Source: Pelethousia sp034928145 (GTDB lineage: Bacteria > Bacillota > Clostridia > Christensenellales > CAG-138). From it: DNA of 35,327 nt. The stretch is from NCBI GenBank assembly GCA_034928145.1, contig JAYFPE010000014.1, positions 1 to 35,327 on the forward strand. The letters are read 5' to 3'. The notes beneath the pieces are model-generated. The model was not told the DNA's origin, did not search any database, and saw only the letters and a list, made by a program, of their open reading frames with translations. The position numbers and the translations under genes are program-made. Positions 8,806 through 15,816 of this stretch are shown here, piece by piece. How positions within the stretch are numbered: position 1 is the first letter of the stretch; every line of letters starts with the position of its first letter.

Positions 8806-9380
8806 TCAAATTCCATACGGGATAATGTCCTCAATGAACAGCTCGCGCTTTGGCCGTGCCAGCCCATGGAACTGCTTGTGCGCCTCCCACTGGTCAAGCA
8901 GGTGCCCGAGCGGCATGAGCCACACTTCAATCTCCGCGCGGCGGAGCTGGCTTACCCCGTAATAGATCAGCCGGGCAAACAACTCCTCGTCGCTTACCCG
9001 GCCTGCGCGTTTTTTCCGCCATCATCCTCGCTCAGAATGTGCCGCGCCGTGCCGCGATACATGGCCTCCATGATCGCGCCTTTGTACTTGGCGAGGTCGG
9101 CGGGCGAGGTCAAAAGCTCCACGGCTTCCTCGGTGAGAAGCTCGCGGGTATCCTTCGGATGAAGGAGATTGTGTATCTGCACGCCCTGATTGGCGAGCAG
9201 GGTCAAAAGCCACACCACCTCGTCAATGGCGAGCGTGAAATCCTCGGCCTTGAGCAGCTTGTCGCCGAGGTTCTCCAAACCGCCGTACCGCTTGGCGATC
9301 TCCTTGGTCGCGCGCGTGGTGAGGACGAGCGCGTACTCGTCCCCGCCGATCTCTATGAATGCCGTCCTGTCGTTGTCCAT
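8806..9380 (-). CDS. Tail assembly chaperone, long form (GT-type) made by -1 ribosomal frameshift
   Basis: The zero frame (8994-9380) encodes a 128-aa gpG-like chaperone. At 9015-9009 the message reads A AAA AAC in phase with the zero frame, the classic -1 slippery heptamer. After a six-base spacer, a GC-only 6-bp stem (9002-8997 with 8975-8970, 21-nt loop) can form. The -1 frame then stays open for 67 codons to a TGA at 8806, giving a fusion of about 191 aa. The extension contains LRRAEIEVWLMPLGHLLDQ and ends FIEDIIPYGI, a hydrophobic tail of the kind seen in T-type extensions. It has no start or ribosome-binding site of its own. Only the position of the slip is inferred; the frame geometry is seen directly. 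Confidence 0.85.
8994..9380 (-). CDS. Tail assembly chaperone, short form (gpG-like)
   Basis: This 128-aa protein lies between the major tail protein and the tape measure genes, where siphophages encode the chaperones that keep the tape measure protein soluble during tail assembly. It opens with a beta-rich part (FIEIGGDEYALVLTTRATKE) and continues with helices (RELLTEEAVELLTSPADLAKYK). The start at 9380 follows an AGGGGGG Shine-Dalgarno. This is the product of ribosomes that do not slip at 9009-9015; it ends at TAA (8994). Confidence 0.85.
   Translation of the reverse strand: MDNDRTAFIEIGGDEYALVLTTRATKEIAKRYGGLENLGDKLLKAEDFTLAIDEVVWLLTLLANQGVQIHNLLHPKDTRELLTEEAVELLTSPADLAKYKGAIMEAMYRGTARHILSEDDGGKNAQAG
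9009..9015 (-). promoter_or_regulatory. Programmed -1 frameshift slippery site
   Basis: The heptamer A AAA AAC occupies 9015-9009 in the reading phase required for simultaneous slippage of two tRNAs. A potential stimulatory stem starts six bases downstream (9002-8997 pairing with 8975-8970). The zero-frame stop follows five codons after the heptamer. Confidence 0.85.
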
Positions 9381-9389
9381 GTGCCCCCC

Positions 9390-9977
9390 TTATGGCTCTA
9401 AGGTGAAAATCGGCTCGTACACCTCGGAAAACCACTCCGAAACGGTGGACGGCGCGACGCCGGTATCGCCCTCGGTGACCTCCGCCTTCCACGGATGCCG
9501 CCCGCTCGCGTCCAGCTTGTTCCTGCGCATGACCGTGCCCTCGATCGTCGGCGTCTGGAATGAGATGGATTCGCCCTTGGTCTGCAGGTTGGTGGCGGGC
9601 AGACCGAATATCACGCGGTACAGCCAGAAATACCGGTACTTGCCGTTGGCCTTCTGTGCCCGAAACCCTATAGCCACCGGCCCGCCGATGTCCTCGCTGC
9701 CCGATACGAGCACGCCGTTGTCGTCGGCCGCCGCGCCGGTCAGCTCCTCGGCCACCGGCGTGCCGATATCGTCCACGCCGAGACTGAGCTTGCCGCTCTT
9801 GAACTCCTTTATGACCTCCGCAGCGCCATCGTCGGCATACAGGATGGCCTCTATCAGCTCGACGGACAAATCCGCCTTGATCGCCTTTGCCAGCACCTTG
9901 GGAGGGCCATATGTTTCGATGCCGTCCACTTCCGTGATTCGGGAATAGAACAGCCTGTCCAATCCGATCGTTGCCAT
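9390..9977 (-). CDS. Major tail protein (phi13-type)
   Basis: This 195-aa protein forms the tail tube. It starts MATIGLDRLFYSRITEVDG and has the features of the phi13-family major tail proteins: DDGAAEVIKEFKSGKLSLGVD, GVLVSGSEDIGGPVAIGF and a C-terminal FSEVYEPIFTLEP region. The start at 9977 has a GAGGAATAAC leader. It sits between the tail completion gene and the chaperone, as expected for this module. Length and order both fit the family. Confidence 0.88.
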   Translation of the reverse strand: MATIGLDRLFYSRITEVDGIETYGPPKVLAKAIKADLSVELIEAILYADDGAAEVIKEFKSGKLSLGVDDIGTPVAEELTGAAADDNGVLVSGSEDIGGPVAIGFRAQKANGKYRYFWLYRVIFGLPATNLQTKGESISFQTPTIEGTVMRRNKLDASGRHPWKAEVTEGDTGVAPSTVSEWFSEVYEPIFTLEP

Positions 9978-9978
9978 G

Positions 9979-10320
9979 TTATTCCTCCAATGCGTATTCT
10001 TTTGCCACGTCGATGGCGTAGTGGTGATAGCCGGTGTCTTCCTCGCGCCCGAGGTATATCCGGCCCGTTATGGTCAGGCCCGCCGTGAGCAGCGCCTTGA
10101 CCACCGCGTTTTTGAACGCCGTGTACGCGCCCTTATCGAAGAGGGAGAGCCGCGCTTCCTGCGTTTCGAACAGCGCCCGGTTGTCCGCGAACAGCCCGTA
10201 CACATCCGCCATGGGCGTAATGACCGCGTATCGGTCGGGCGGAGGGTCGCTGAACGTACCCGTTTCCACCGGGATGCCCAGCGCGTCGAATACGGCCTTG
10301 ACTTCCGTAAGCAGGCTCAT
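9979..10320 (-). CDS. Tail completion / tail terminator protein
   Basis: This 113-aa protein precedes the major tail protein gene, the usual place of the minor protein that caps the tail tube and joins it to the head. Its start overlaps the stop of the gene before it (ATGA at 10320-10317), so the genes are probably translationally coupled. It starts MSLLTEVKAVFDALGIPVETG and has an alternating alpha/beta pattern similar to gpU/gp17-type terminators. The assignment rests mainly on position. Confidence 0.72.
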   Translation of the reverse strand: MSLLTEVKAVFDALGIPVETGTFSDPPPDRYAVITPMADVYGLFADNRALFETQEARLSLFDKGAYTAFKNAVVKALLTAGLTITGRIYLGREEDTGYHHYAIDVAKEYALEE

Positions 10321-10748
10321 ATGCCGTTCATCTCCTCCTCGAATTTCTGCTGCATGGCCGCGATGCAGGGCGCGCGGGATGCCGAGCGCGCGGGCTTCAA
10401 AAACGGCTTGGCGGGCTGGCCCGACTTGCCGTACTCGAGGATGGTGGCGAGCTTGGCGTTGACGCCGCCCCCACGCCGAGGTTCGCTGAACCCGACCTTG
10501 AGGTTGTGGACGCCGTTGTGGTCGATCTTGACGGGCGATACGCCCAACGCGGCCAGCAGCGCGCCCGTGGAGCGCCGCCGCGCCTTAAGATTGCGCCCGA
10601 TGACCGAGGCAAGGTTGCCGCGTACCTTTGAAACCACCACCTCCGCGCCCGCCCCGAGGGCGGACTGTATGATCCCGTCCGTCTTGTCGCCCAGCGCCTC
10701 CAGCGACGCCATGAGCTGTTCGGGCATCCGGATTTCCGCTTTCGCCAT
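10317..10748 (-). CDS. HK97 gp10-like head-tail / tail completion protein
   Basis: This 143-aa basic protein has a long helical N-terminal half (MPEQLMASLEALGDKTDGI), then RGNLASVIGRNLKARRRSTG and a conserved-looking GGGVNAKLATILEYGKSGQPA segment. The latter strongly resembles the HK97-gp10 family, which links the connector to the tail tube. The start at 10748 has an AAGGAGG Shine-Dalgarno, and the 3' end overlaps the next gene by 4 bp. Confidence 0.82.
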   Translation of the reverse strand: MAKAEIRMPEQLMASLEALGDKTDGIIQSALGAGAEVVVSKVRGNLASVIGRNLKARRRSTGALLAALGVSPVKIDHNGVHNLKVGFSEPRRGGGVNAKLATILEYGKSGQPAKPFLKPARSASRAPCIAAMQQKFEEEMNGI

Positions 10749-10749
10749 G

Positions 10750-11085
10750 TCAATCGCCTCCTTTGGGGGTCACGATGTCCGCAAGCACTTCGACGTACAT
10801 GCCGCGCATATCCGCCACGCTCGCGATGGTGTATCTCTCGCCGCCGCAGCGTATCGCGTGGGCAGTTGTGATGTTCAGGGAAGGGATAACGCGGAAGCGG
10901 AACAGCGTCGTTGCCGCCGTAAACGCGCCCGCACCCTTCGATCCCACCGCGCGCCCGTGGCGCGTTTCCTTATGCGCCCGCACGCTGGCGAGCACCGTGT
11001 CGGTTGTTGTGGCAAAGCCCTCGTCGTCCTTGGCGGCCGTGACCGCCACGATGTCGATGAACGCCGCCATTTTCCCAAGCCCCAT
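10750..11085 (-). CDS. Head closure / head-tail adaptor protein
   Basis: This 111-aa, mostly beta-strand protein (MAAFIDIVAVTAAKDDEGFA, then FRFRVIPSLNITTAHAI and RYTIASVADMRGMYVEV) matches the SPP1 gp16 / Phage_H_T_join type of head-tail adaptor. It closes the portal after DNA packaging. An alternative start at 11070 is possible; neither start has a strong Shine-Dalgarno. It follows the connector gene by 3 bp. Confidence 0.8.
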   Translation of the reverse strand: MGLGKMAAFIDIVAVTAAKDDEGFATTTDTVLASVRAHKETRHGRAVGSKGAGAFTAATTLFRFRVIPSLNITTAHAIRCGGERYTIASVADMRGMYVEVLADIVTPKGGD

Positions 11086-11088
11086 GCG

Positions 11089-11400
11089 CTACACCTGCCA
11101 ATCCTTATCCAGCCGCAGCAGCAGGTCGACCGTCGCCCACGCCTGCCGCGCCGCCTGCGCGCTGTCCGCGAAGAAGCCGCCCGTGCCGCCGTCCCGGCTC
11201 TCGTAAAAGAGCGAGGCCAGCATGACGATTGCCTGCTCGGTAGCGGGTGTCATACTGGCCTCGCTGGAATAGCTGCCCGGCGCTTTCTTCTGGAAGCCCT
11301 CGGCGTATGAAACGGCGGCGGCAATGTAGCTTTGCAGGAGCGCATCATCCTCGTCGTGTTGGAGGATCAGGTTCTTTTTGACCTTTTCCAGCAGCCCCAT
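11089..11400 (-). CDS. Head-tail connector protein (gp6-like)
   Basis: This 103-aa helical protein begins MGLLEKVKKNLILQHDEDD and contains LLQSYIAAAVSYAEGFQ and ATEQAIVMLASLFYESRD. That pattern is typical of the HK97 gp6 / SPP1 gp15 adaptor family, which forms the ring below the portal. It lies directly after the major capsid gene. Confidence 0.85.
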   Translation of the reverse strand: MGLLEKVKKNLILQHDEDDALLQSYIAAAVSYAEGFQKKAPGSYSSEASMTPATEQAIVMLASLFYESRDGGTGGFFADSAQAARQAWATVDLLLRLDKDWQV

Positions 11401-11422
11401 GCCGTTTACCGCCCTTCGTCGG

Positions 11423-12625
11423 CTACGCCTTCATGCGCAGTACCTTGATGGCTTCGGGCAAAATGAGCTTGCCGTCCACGCGCTGCGAAGCCATGAACCC
11501 GACCTGACCGGTGGGCGCGTACAGCTCGTTGAGGCGTTTGAAGGAACGGCCCTGCCTGTCCGCGATCCAGTAATACTTGAAATCACCGAACGCGATGGGC
11601 TTGGAATCGGACGCGATCACCGGCACATACGCGGAGGTCTTGACGGGGCGGTTGAGTATGGTGTCCGGTTCGCCCGCCGTGATGGACGGCTGCCAGAGGT
11701 ACTGGCCCTGATTATCCTTGAGCTTGCGGATGGCCTTCACGGTCGCGTCGTTGGTCACGAACACGGCCTTTTTCCGATAGGGGGATTTGAGAGAGTAGAA
11801 CAGGTCGATGAGCTCGTCCGCCGTGATGGCCGTCGCGCTTGCCGCCGTCACGCCCAGCTCCGCGCCGCCGATCGCCGCGAAAATGCCGGTGGGCTTACCC
11901 GCGCCGTCGCCGATGAAGAAGGATTCCTCCTCGCGGTTGCCGATGCGGCGAGCGAATTCGGTAGCGATGTAGGTTTCAAGGTTGAACACGCTGTCGTTCA
12001 ACAGCTCCTCGGAAACCTTGAGCATGGTCGCCAACTTAAATGCGGAGATGGACACCTGCCCGAATGCATCGTCGCTCTCGGGGATCAGGCCCTCCTCATC
12101 CACCCACGACGCGGTACCTTTGGTCGTGGTAACCGGAATTTTACGGTCGCCGCTGGAGGTCTGGATAACGTTGGCGAGGGAGCGGAATATGTTTTCTTCC
12201 TGCAGCGCCTCCACCAGCGTGCGTTCGAACTCATCCGGTACGAGAAACCCGCCCTCGGAGTCGGTGCCGATCTGCAGGGCGTCCAGAATCTCGGGACGGG
12301 CGGCCTTGGAGCGCATGGCGTTCCAGAACGCGCGCCTGTAATCGTCCGTCGCGCGGCCGGTCTTGGTTTCGCCGTCCGGCGCATGCGCGGGCTTGCCCGT
12401 GATGGGCGCGGAAGTGGGCTTACTCAGTTCCAGATCGACCACGGCCTGCCGCTCCAAACGCTCGACCTCCTTGCCCAGCGCCACCACGTCGGCCTCCATT
12501 TTGTCGTAGGTAGCGGCGTCCTCGGCGGTCAAAAGACCGTCGTTGCCGCGCTTGCTGTCTAAGAAAACCTTGGCGGCTTCCCACGCCTTCGCGCGCTTTT
12601 CGCGCAGTTCGAGAATTTTGCTCAT
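11423..12625 (-). CDS. Major capsid protein (HK97 fold)
   Basis: This is a 400-aa protein. Residues 1-~105 are a charged, coiled-coil delta (scaffold) domain, starting MSKILELREKRAKAWEAAKV, that is normally removed by the prohead protease. The HK97-type shell domain follows (GGFLVPDEFERTLVEALQEE, RIPVTT-like strands, the E-loop region with ASWVDEEGLIPESDDAFGQ, and AYVPVIASDSKPIAFGDFKYY near the C-terminus). The start at 12625 has an AAGGAGGAAC Shine-Dalgarno. It sits immediately after portal and protease, the classical HK97 order. Confidence 0.93.
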   Translation of the reverse strand: MSKILELREKRAKAWEAAKVFLDSKRGNDGLLTAEDAATYDKMEADVVALGKEVERLERQAVVDLELSKPTSAPITGKPAHAPDGETKTGRATDDYRRAFWNAMRSKAARPEILDALQIGTDSEGGFLVPDEFERTLVEALQEENIFRSLANVIQTSSGDRKIPVTTTKGTASWVDEEGLIPESDDAFGQVSISAFKLATMLKVSEELLNDSVFNLETYIATEFARRIGNREEESFFIGDGAGKPTGIFAAIGGAELGVTAASATAITADELIDLFYSLKSPYRKKAVFVTNDATVKAIRKLKDNQGQYLWQPSITAGEPDTILNRPVKTSAYVPVIASDSKPIAFGDFKYYWIADRQGRSFKRLNELYAPTGQVGFMASQRVDGKLILPEAIKVLRMKA

Positions 12626-12644
12626 GTAAAGTTCCTCCTTCGAT

Positions 12645-13334
12645 TTATGGCTTCAATAAAAAAAGCCGCTTTTCCAGCGACTCGACAGGGATACCAGTGT
12701 GTTTTTCAGGCTGCGGCAGCTTTTTAAGGATGGAATTCGTGACCGCCTGTCGGCTGAATATCAGGCCGCCGGAATCCTGTACGCCGGGCGTGTCGGTGAA
12801 CAGGATGCCGTCCGCGAACTTGAACTCCACGGCCTTTTTCGCATTCAGCCACGTTTCCGCATCCATCAGGTGGGATATCCGCGCGCGGGAAAGCCCTGAC
12901 TTCAATTCGTAGGCATTGATGATCGACTCCTTGACTTCCTCCAGCATGGCGATGGCCTTTGCCATTTCCGCGCTGTCGCCTATGGCCACCGTCATGGGGT
13001 TATGGATCATGAGCATGGAAACCGGCGACATGTACACCTCGCCGCCCGCCATGGCGATCACGCTGGCGGCGCTGGCCGCGATGCCGTCGATTTTCACGGT
13101 CACCTTACCCTTGTACTCCATGAGCATGTTGTAGATTTGCGCGGCGGCGAACACATCGCCGCCGGGCGAGTTGATCCAGACGGTGATGTCACCCTCGCCG
13201 GAATGCAGCTCCGCTTTGAACTGCTGGGGCGTTACCTCGTCCCCAAGCCAGCTTTCCTCGGCGATAGCGCCGTCCAAGCGCAGGGTGCGCGCGCCGTCCT
13301 CGTTCTTCACCCAATTCCAAAACCTACGATGCAT
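12645..13334 (-). CDS. ClpP-like head maturation protease
   Basis: This 229-aa protein is of the ClpP/S49 type used as prohead protease. ITVWINSPGGDVFAAAQIYN lines up with ClpP strands and the oxyanion region. The nucleophile Ser lies in GIAASAASVIAMAG, the catalytic His in MLMIHNP, and an Asp follows in the C-terminal half. The start at 13334 has a strong GAAGGAGGAAACGG leader and overlaps the portal 3' end by 11 bp. It probably cleaves the capsid delta domain. A terminator-like hairpin overlaps its last codons. Confidence 0.9.
   Translation of the reverse strand: MHRRFWNWVKNEDGARTLRLDGAIAEESWLGDEVTPQQFKAELHSGEGDITVWINSPGGDVFAAAQIYNMLMEYKGKVTVKIDGIAASAASVIAMAGGEVYMSPVSMLMIHNPMTVAIGDSAEMAKAIAMLEEVKESIINAYELKSGLSRARISHLMDAETWLNAKKAVEFKFADGILFTDTPGVQDSGGLIFSRQAVTNSILKKLPQPEKHTGIPVESLEKRLFLLKP
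12658..12682 (-). terminator. Terminator-like hairpin at the 3' end of the protease gene
   Basis: On the minus strand a 6-bp stem with one G-U pair (arms 12677-12682 and 12664-12669, 7-nt loop) is followed by seven T residues (12664-12658). It ends about 30 bp before the capsid start codon. Confidence 0.55.
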
Positions 13335-14556
13335 CCGTTTCCTCCTTCGAAGCAAAAATGCCCGCGTCCGCGAGCTTGGTCATGTTGCCGTTGATGAGAT
13401 AGAGGTCGCCGCCCAGCTCCGCCGGGATACGGTTCATATCCTCCAGTTCCCTGATATCGTTTGTGGAAAGCCAGCCGTTCTGCCGCCCGGTGGCATACCC
13501 GGTCATGCGGCTTTGGTAATCCCCGCGCAGGAGGCCGTCCACATTGAACTTGGCGAAATACGCCCGCTTTTCCGACGGCAGCAGCAATGCCTTCTGGATC
13601 GCCTGCTCCCAGCGCACCACCCACGGGTCGAGCGTGTACTTTACAAACTCCAAGCTCTGCTGCTCGATGTTACTAAAGCTGCTCTTTTCGAGATCGCCGA
13701 CCATGTGGGGCGGCACGCGGAATATGCGCGCGATCTCGTTGATCTGGAACTTGCGCGTCTGCAAAAACTGCGCCTGCTCGGGTGGGATGCCGATGGCATT
13801 GAACTTCATACCCTCCTCGAGCACGGCGATCCGGTGCGCGTTGCCGCTGCCTTGGTAGACTGCGTTCCAGCTTTCGTGCACACGCTTGGGGTCTTTGACC
13901 ACGCCGGGGTGCTCCAGCACGCCGCCGGGGTTCGCGCCGTTGGAGAAGAATTTTGCGCCGTATTCCTCCGTGGCGATCGCCATACCGATGGCGTTCTTGG
14001 CCATGGCGATGGGGGAATACCCGATCAGGCCGTCAAACCCGAGGCCGGGGATGTGCAGCACATCCTGCGGGCGCAGGATTACGGGGCCTGTATCCGTGCG
14101 GTATTCATAGAAAAGCTGCCCGGCGGGCGTCCTGTCCACGGTCATTTTGCTGGGCAGCAGCGGATACAGGGCGAGTACCCGGCCTGCGCCGTCCCGGATG
14201 ACCTGCGCATATGCATTGCCCCACAGCAGAAGATGACTCATGAGGGTTTCGCGGAACGCGAAGGAAGTCATTTCGGGATTGGGCTCGGTGTGCAGCAGGT
14301 AATATAGCGGGTGGCCGAGCGCCTTTTCCTTTCCGCCATCCGCCTTGTGTTTATACAGGTGCAACGGCAAGCCCGCCACCGCCTCGGCCAAGATGCGCAC
14401 GCAGGCATATACCGCCGTGGTTTGCATGGCCGTGCGCTCGTTAACCGCTTTTCCGCTCGTCGTGCCGCCAAAGAAAAAGCCGGGATCACTTCCCGGCAAA
14501 CGGTTTTGAGGTTTATCGCGCGCCTTGAACAGCGCCGAAAATATGCTCATGGACAT
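13324..14556 (-). CDS. Portal protein (HK97 family)
   Basis: This is a protein of about 410 aa. NERTAMQTTAVYACVRILAE, AGLPLHLYKHK and HPLYYLLHTEPNPEMTSF are typical of the N-terminal part of the HK97 portal family; later GFDGLIGYSPIAMAKNAIGM and IFRVPPHMVGDLEKSSFSN also match. The dodecamer forms the DNA channel at one capsid vertex. The start could be 14556 or 14550 (tandem ATGs behind AAGGAG); I give the first. A perfect terminator-like hairpin lies in the 5' coding part. The gene is separated from the terminase gene by an inserted Fic gene. Confidence 0.92.
   Translation of the reverse strand: MSMSIFSALFKARDKPQNRLPGSDPGFFFGGTTSGKAVNERTAMQTTAVYACVRILAEAVAGLPLHLYKHKADGGKEKALGHPLYYLLHTEPNPEMTSFAFRETLMSHLLLWGNAYAQVIRDGAGRVLALYPLLPSKMTVDRTPAGQLFYEYRTDTGPVILRPQDVLHIPGLGFDGLIGYSPIAMAKNAIGMAIATEEYGAKFFSNGANPGGVLEHPGVVKDPKRVHESWNAVYQGSGNAHRIAVLEEGMKFNAIGIPPEQAQFLQTRKFQINEIARIFRVPPHMVGDLEKSSFSNIEQQSLEFVKYTLDPWVVRWEQAIQKALLLPSEKRAYFAKFNVDGLLRGDYQSRMTGYATGRQNGWLSTNDIRELEDMNRIPAELGGDLYLINGNMTKLADAGIFASKEETDAS
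14474..14497 (-). terminator. Terminator-like hairpin inside the portal gene
   Basis: A perfect 7-bp GC-rich stem on the minus strand (arms 14491-14497 and 14479-14485, 5-nt loop) runs directly into five T residues (14478-14474), about 55-80 bp into the coding sequence. Confidence 0.6.
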
Positions 14557-14582
14557 CACTCTCCTTAAACAGGGCATAACAA

Positions 14583-14608
14583 AAGCGCCTATCTTTTAAT
14601 AGACGCTT
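14583..14608 (-). terminator. Intrinsic terminator of the Fic gene
   Basis: A 10-bp stem with one G-U pair (arms 14599-14608 and 14583-14592, 6-nt loop) is followed on the minus strand by TTTTGTT. It lies about 35 bp after the Fic stop codon and just before the portal ribosome-binding site. Confidence 0.7.
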
Positions 14609-14641
14609 GTGTATGCTCTGCTGCCTTATTTATGGGCTGAG

Positions 14642-15688
14642 TTATTTGCGTATATACCTTGATGCTCTTGCTTCACCGAGCCGTTGGATTAGCCCGTCTT
14701 TCACCATAACGCCAAGTACCGCTTCAACAGTCGACGGACTGACATCCGGGAGTATTTTACATATCTCTGCCTTCGACAGCGGCGTAAGGCTGTTTAGCAC
14801 GGTCGCTTCAATCCGCGCTTTCTTCGTAATGCGCTTACCGTTCAATACGGCAAATCGCTTGTCCAACTCTTTATAGCACATATACAGCATGGAAAGGGAA
14901 TTTTCGATGAAAGGGAAATACTCGTTTTCGTTTGTCTCCCATCCGGCGGAGGAAAGGCGCAGAGCCTCATAGTAATACGCCTTGTGGTTGTTAATCTGCT
15001 CCTCGACGGAAATGTACTTTCCGGCATCAAAGCCGTTCTTATACAACAGAAGCAGGGAAAGCAGCCGCGACATTCTCCCGTTTCCGTCACGGAAAGGGTG
15101 TATGCACAGAAAGTCCAGGATAACACAGGGTATCAGCAGAAGCTGATTAATGTTCGCGTCACTTCTGGCTTCCATATAGGCAAGTTCAAGCTGTTCCATC
15201 GCTTTTGGAGTCTCTGCCGCCGGAGTCGGGCGAAAGCGAACCTTACGGTTACCGTCGCTGTCGACCTCCATAATGACGTTGTCATCGGTCTTATAGTGTC
15301 CGCCGAATTCGTACCCTGCCAGCGACATCATCATTTCATGCAGACGCAGAATATCCGCCTCCCGCAAGTCCAAACGCTCATAACCGGTGTGTATCGCGTT
15401 CAGCGCGTCTCTATACCCGGCGATTTCCGCTTCGTTATGATTCAGCGGTGCGCTGTTCTGGTTTACGATAGCCACAATACGGTCGTCACTTGTGACGATC
15501 CCTTCTATGGCGTTGGAGCTCTTGACCGACTGCACCTTTGCGATTGCTTCCAGTTCCGTGAACACCTTCGCATATTCGTCTTTTCGTGTGCCTGCCATTG
15601 TTCTGAGCGAATAGATGCTGGAAGTAAGATTCAACAGCTTCGCCGGGAGCAGACCATTATTCAAAAAAGAGTAATCAAACTTTCTCAT
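14642..15688 (-). CDS. Fic family protein, class II, with C-terminal winged helix (phage moron)
   Basis: This is a 348-aa protein. The Fic active-site motif HPFRDGNGRMSR is complete at residues 197-208, so it probably transfers AMP (or another nucleotide part) to a target hydroxyl. Residues 58-63 read SNAIEG, matching the [S/T]xxxE[G/N] inhibitory helix of class II Fic proteins, with Glu62 as the blocking residue. The C-terminus (about 295-345, with LSKAEICKILPDVSPSTVEA) looks like a winged-helix DNA-binding domain. The start at 15688 follows a perfect GGAGG. The gene has its own promoter, operator-like repeats and terminator, so it is an independent unit inserted between terminase and portal. 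The target is unknown. Confidence 0.9.
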   Translation of the reverse strand: MRKFDYSFLNNGLLPAKLLNLTSSIYSLRTMAGTRKDEYAKVFTELEAIAKVQSVKSSNAIEGIVTSDDRIVAIVNQNSAPLNHNEAEIAGYRDALNAIHTGYERLDLREADILRLHEMMMSLAGYEFGGHYKTDDNVIMEVDSDGNRKVRFRPTPAAETPKAMEQLELAYMEARSDANINQLLLIPCVILDFLCIHPFRDGNGRMSRLLSLLLLYKNGFDAGKYISVEEQINNHKAYYYEALRLSSAGWETNENEYFPFIENSLSMLYMCYKELDKRFAVLNGKRITKKARIEATVLNSLTPLSKAEICKILPDVSPSTVEAVLGVMVKDGLIQRLGEARASRYIRK

Positions 15689-15699
15689 GCAATCCCTCC

Positions 15700-15792
15700 G
15701 TATCTGCATATGATTGTAGCGCTTTATATGCAGATAATCAAGAGGCATCGGCAAAGTATCTGCATATGTTTGCAAAAATTATGTGCAGATAC
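15700..15792. repeat. Two tandem 36-bp inverted repeats upstream of fic
   Basis: The 13-mer GTATCTGCATATG occurs at 15700-15712 and again, identical, at 15756-15768. Each copy is followed by an inverted copy 25 bp further on (TATGCAGATA at about 15727-15736; ATGTGCAGATAC at 15781-15792). The result is two equal inverted repeats offset by 56 bp. The first overlaps the Fic promoter: one arm is in the -35/-10 spacer and the other just after the -10. This looks like a repressor operator. Confidence 0.8.
15713..15741 (-). promoter_or_regulatory. Promoter of the fic gene
   Basis: On the minus strand TTGATT (15741-15736) is followed by a 17-bp spacer and TACAAT (15718-15713), about 25 bp before the start codon. 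The operator-like arms sit in the spacer and at the transcription start. The -35 hexamer is identical to that of the flavodoxin moron promoter. Confidence 0.8.
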
Positions 15793-15816
15793 GGCTTGCT
15801 ATATACGGGAAGGCGG

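Noticed and set aside
8715..8930. Minus-strand ORF overlapping the chaperone extension
   Set aside because: It is in a different frame from the -1 extension, has no ribosome-binding site and ends in the flavodoxin leader region.
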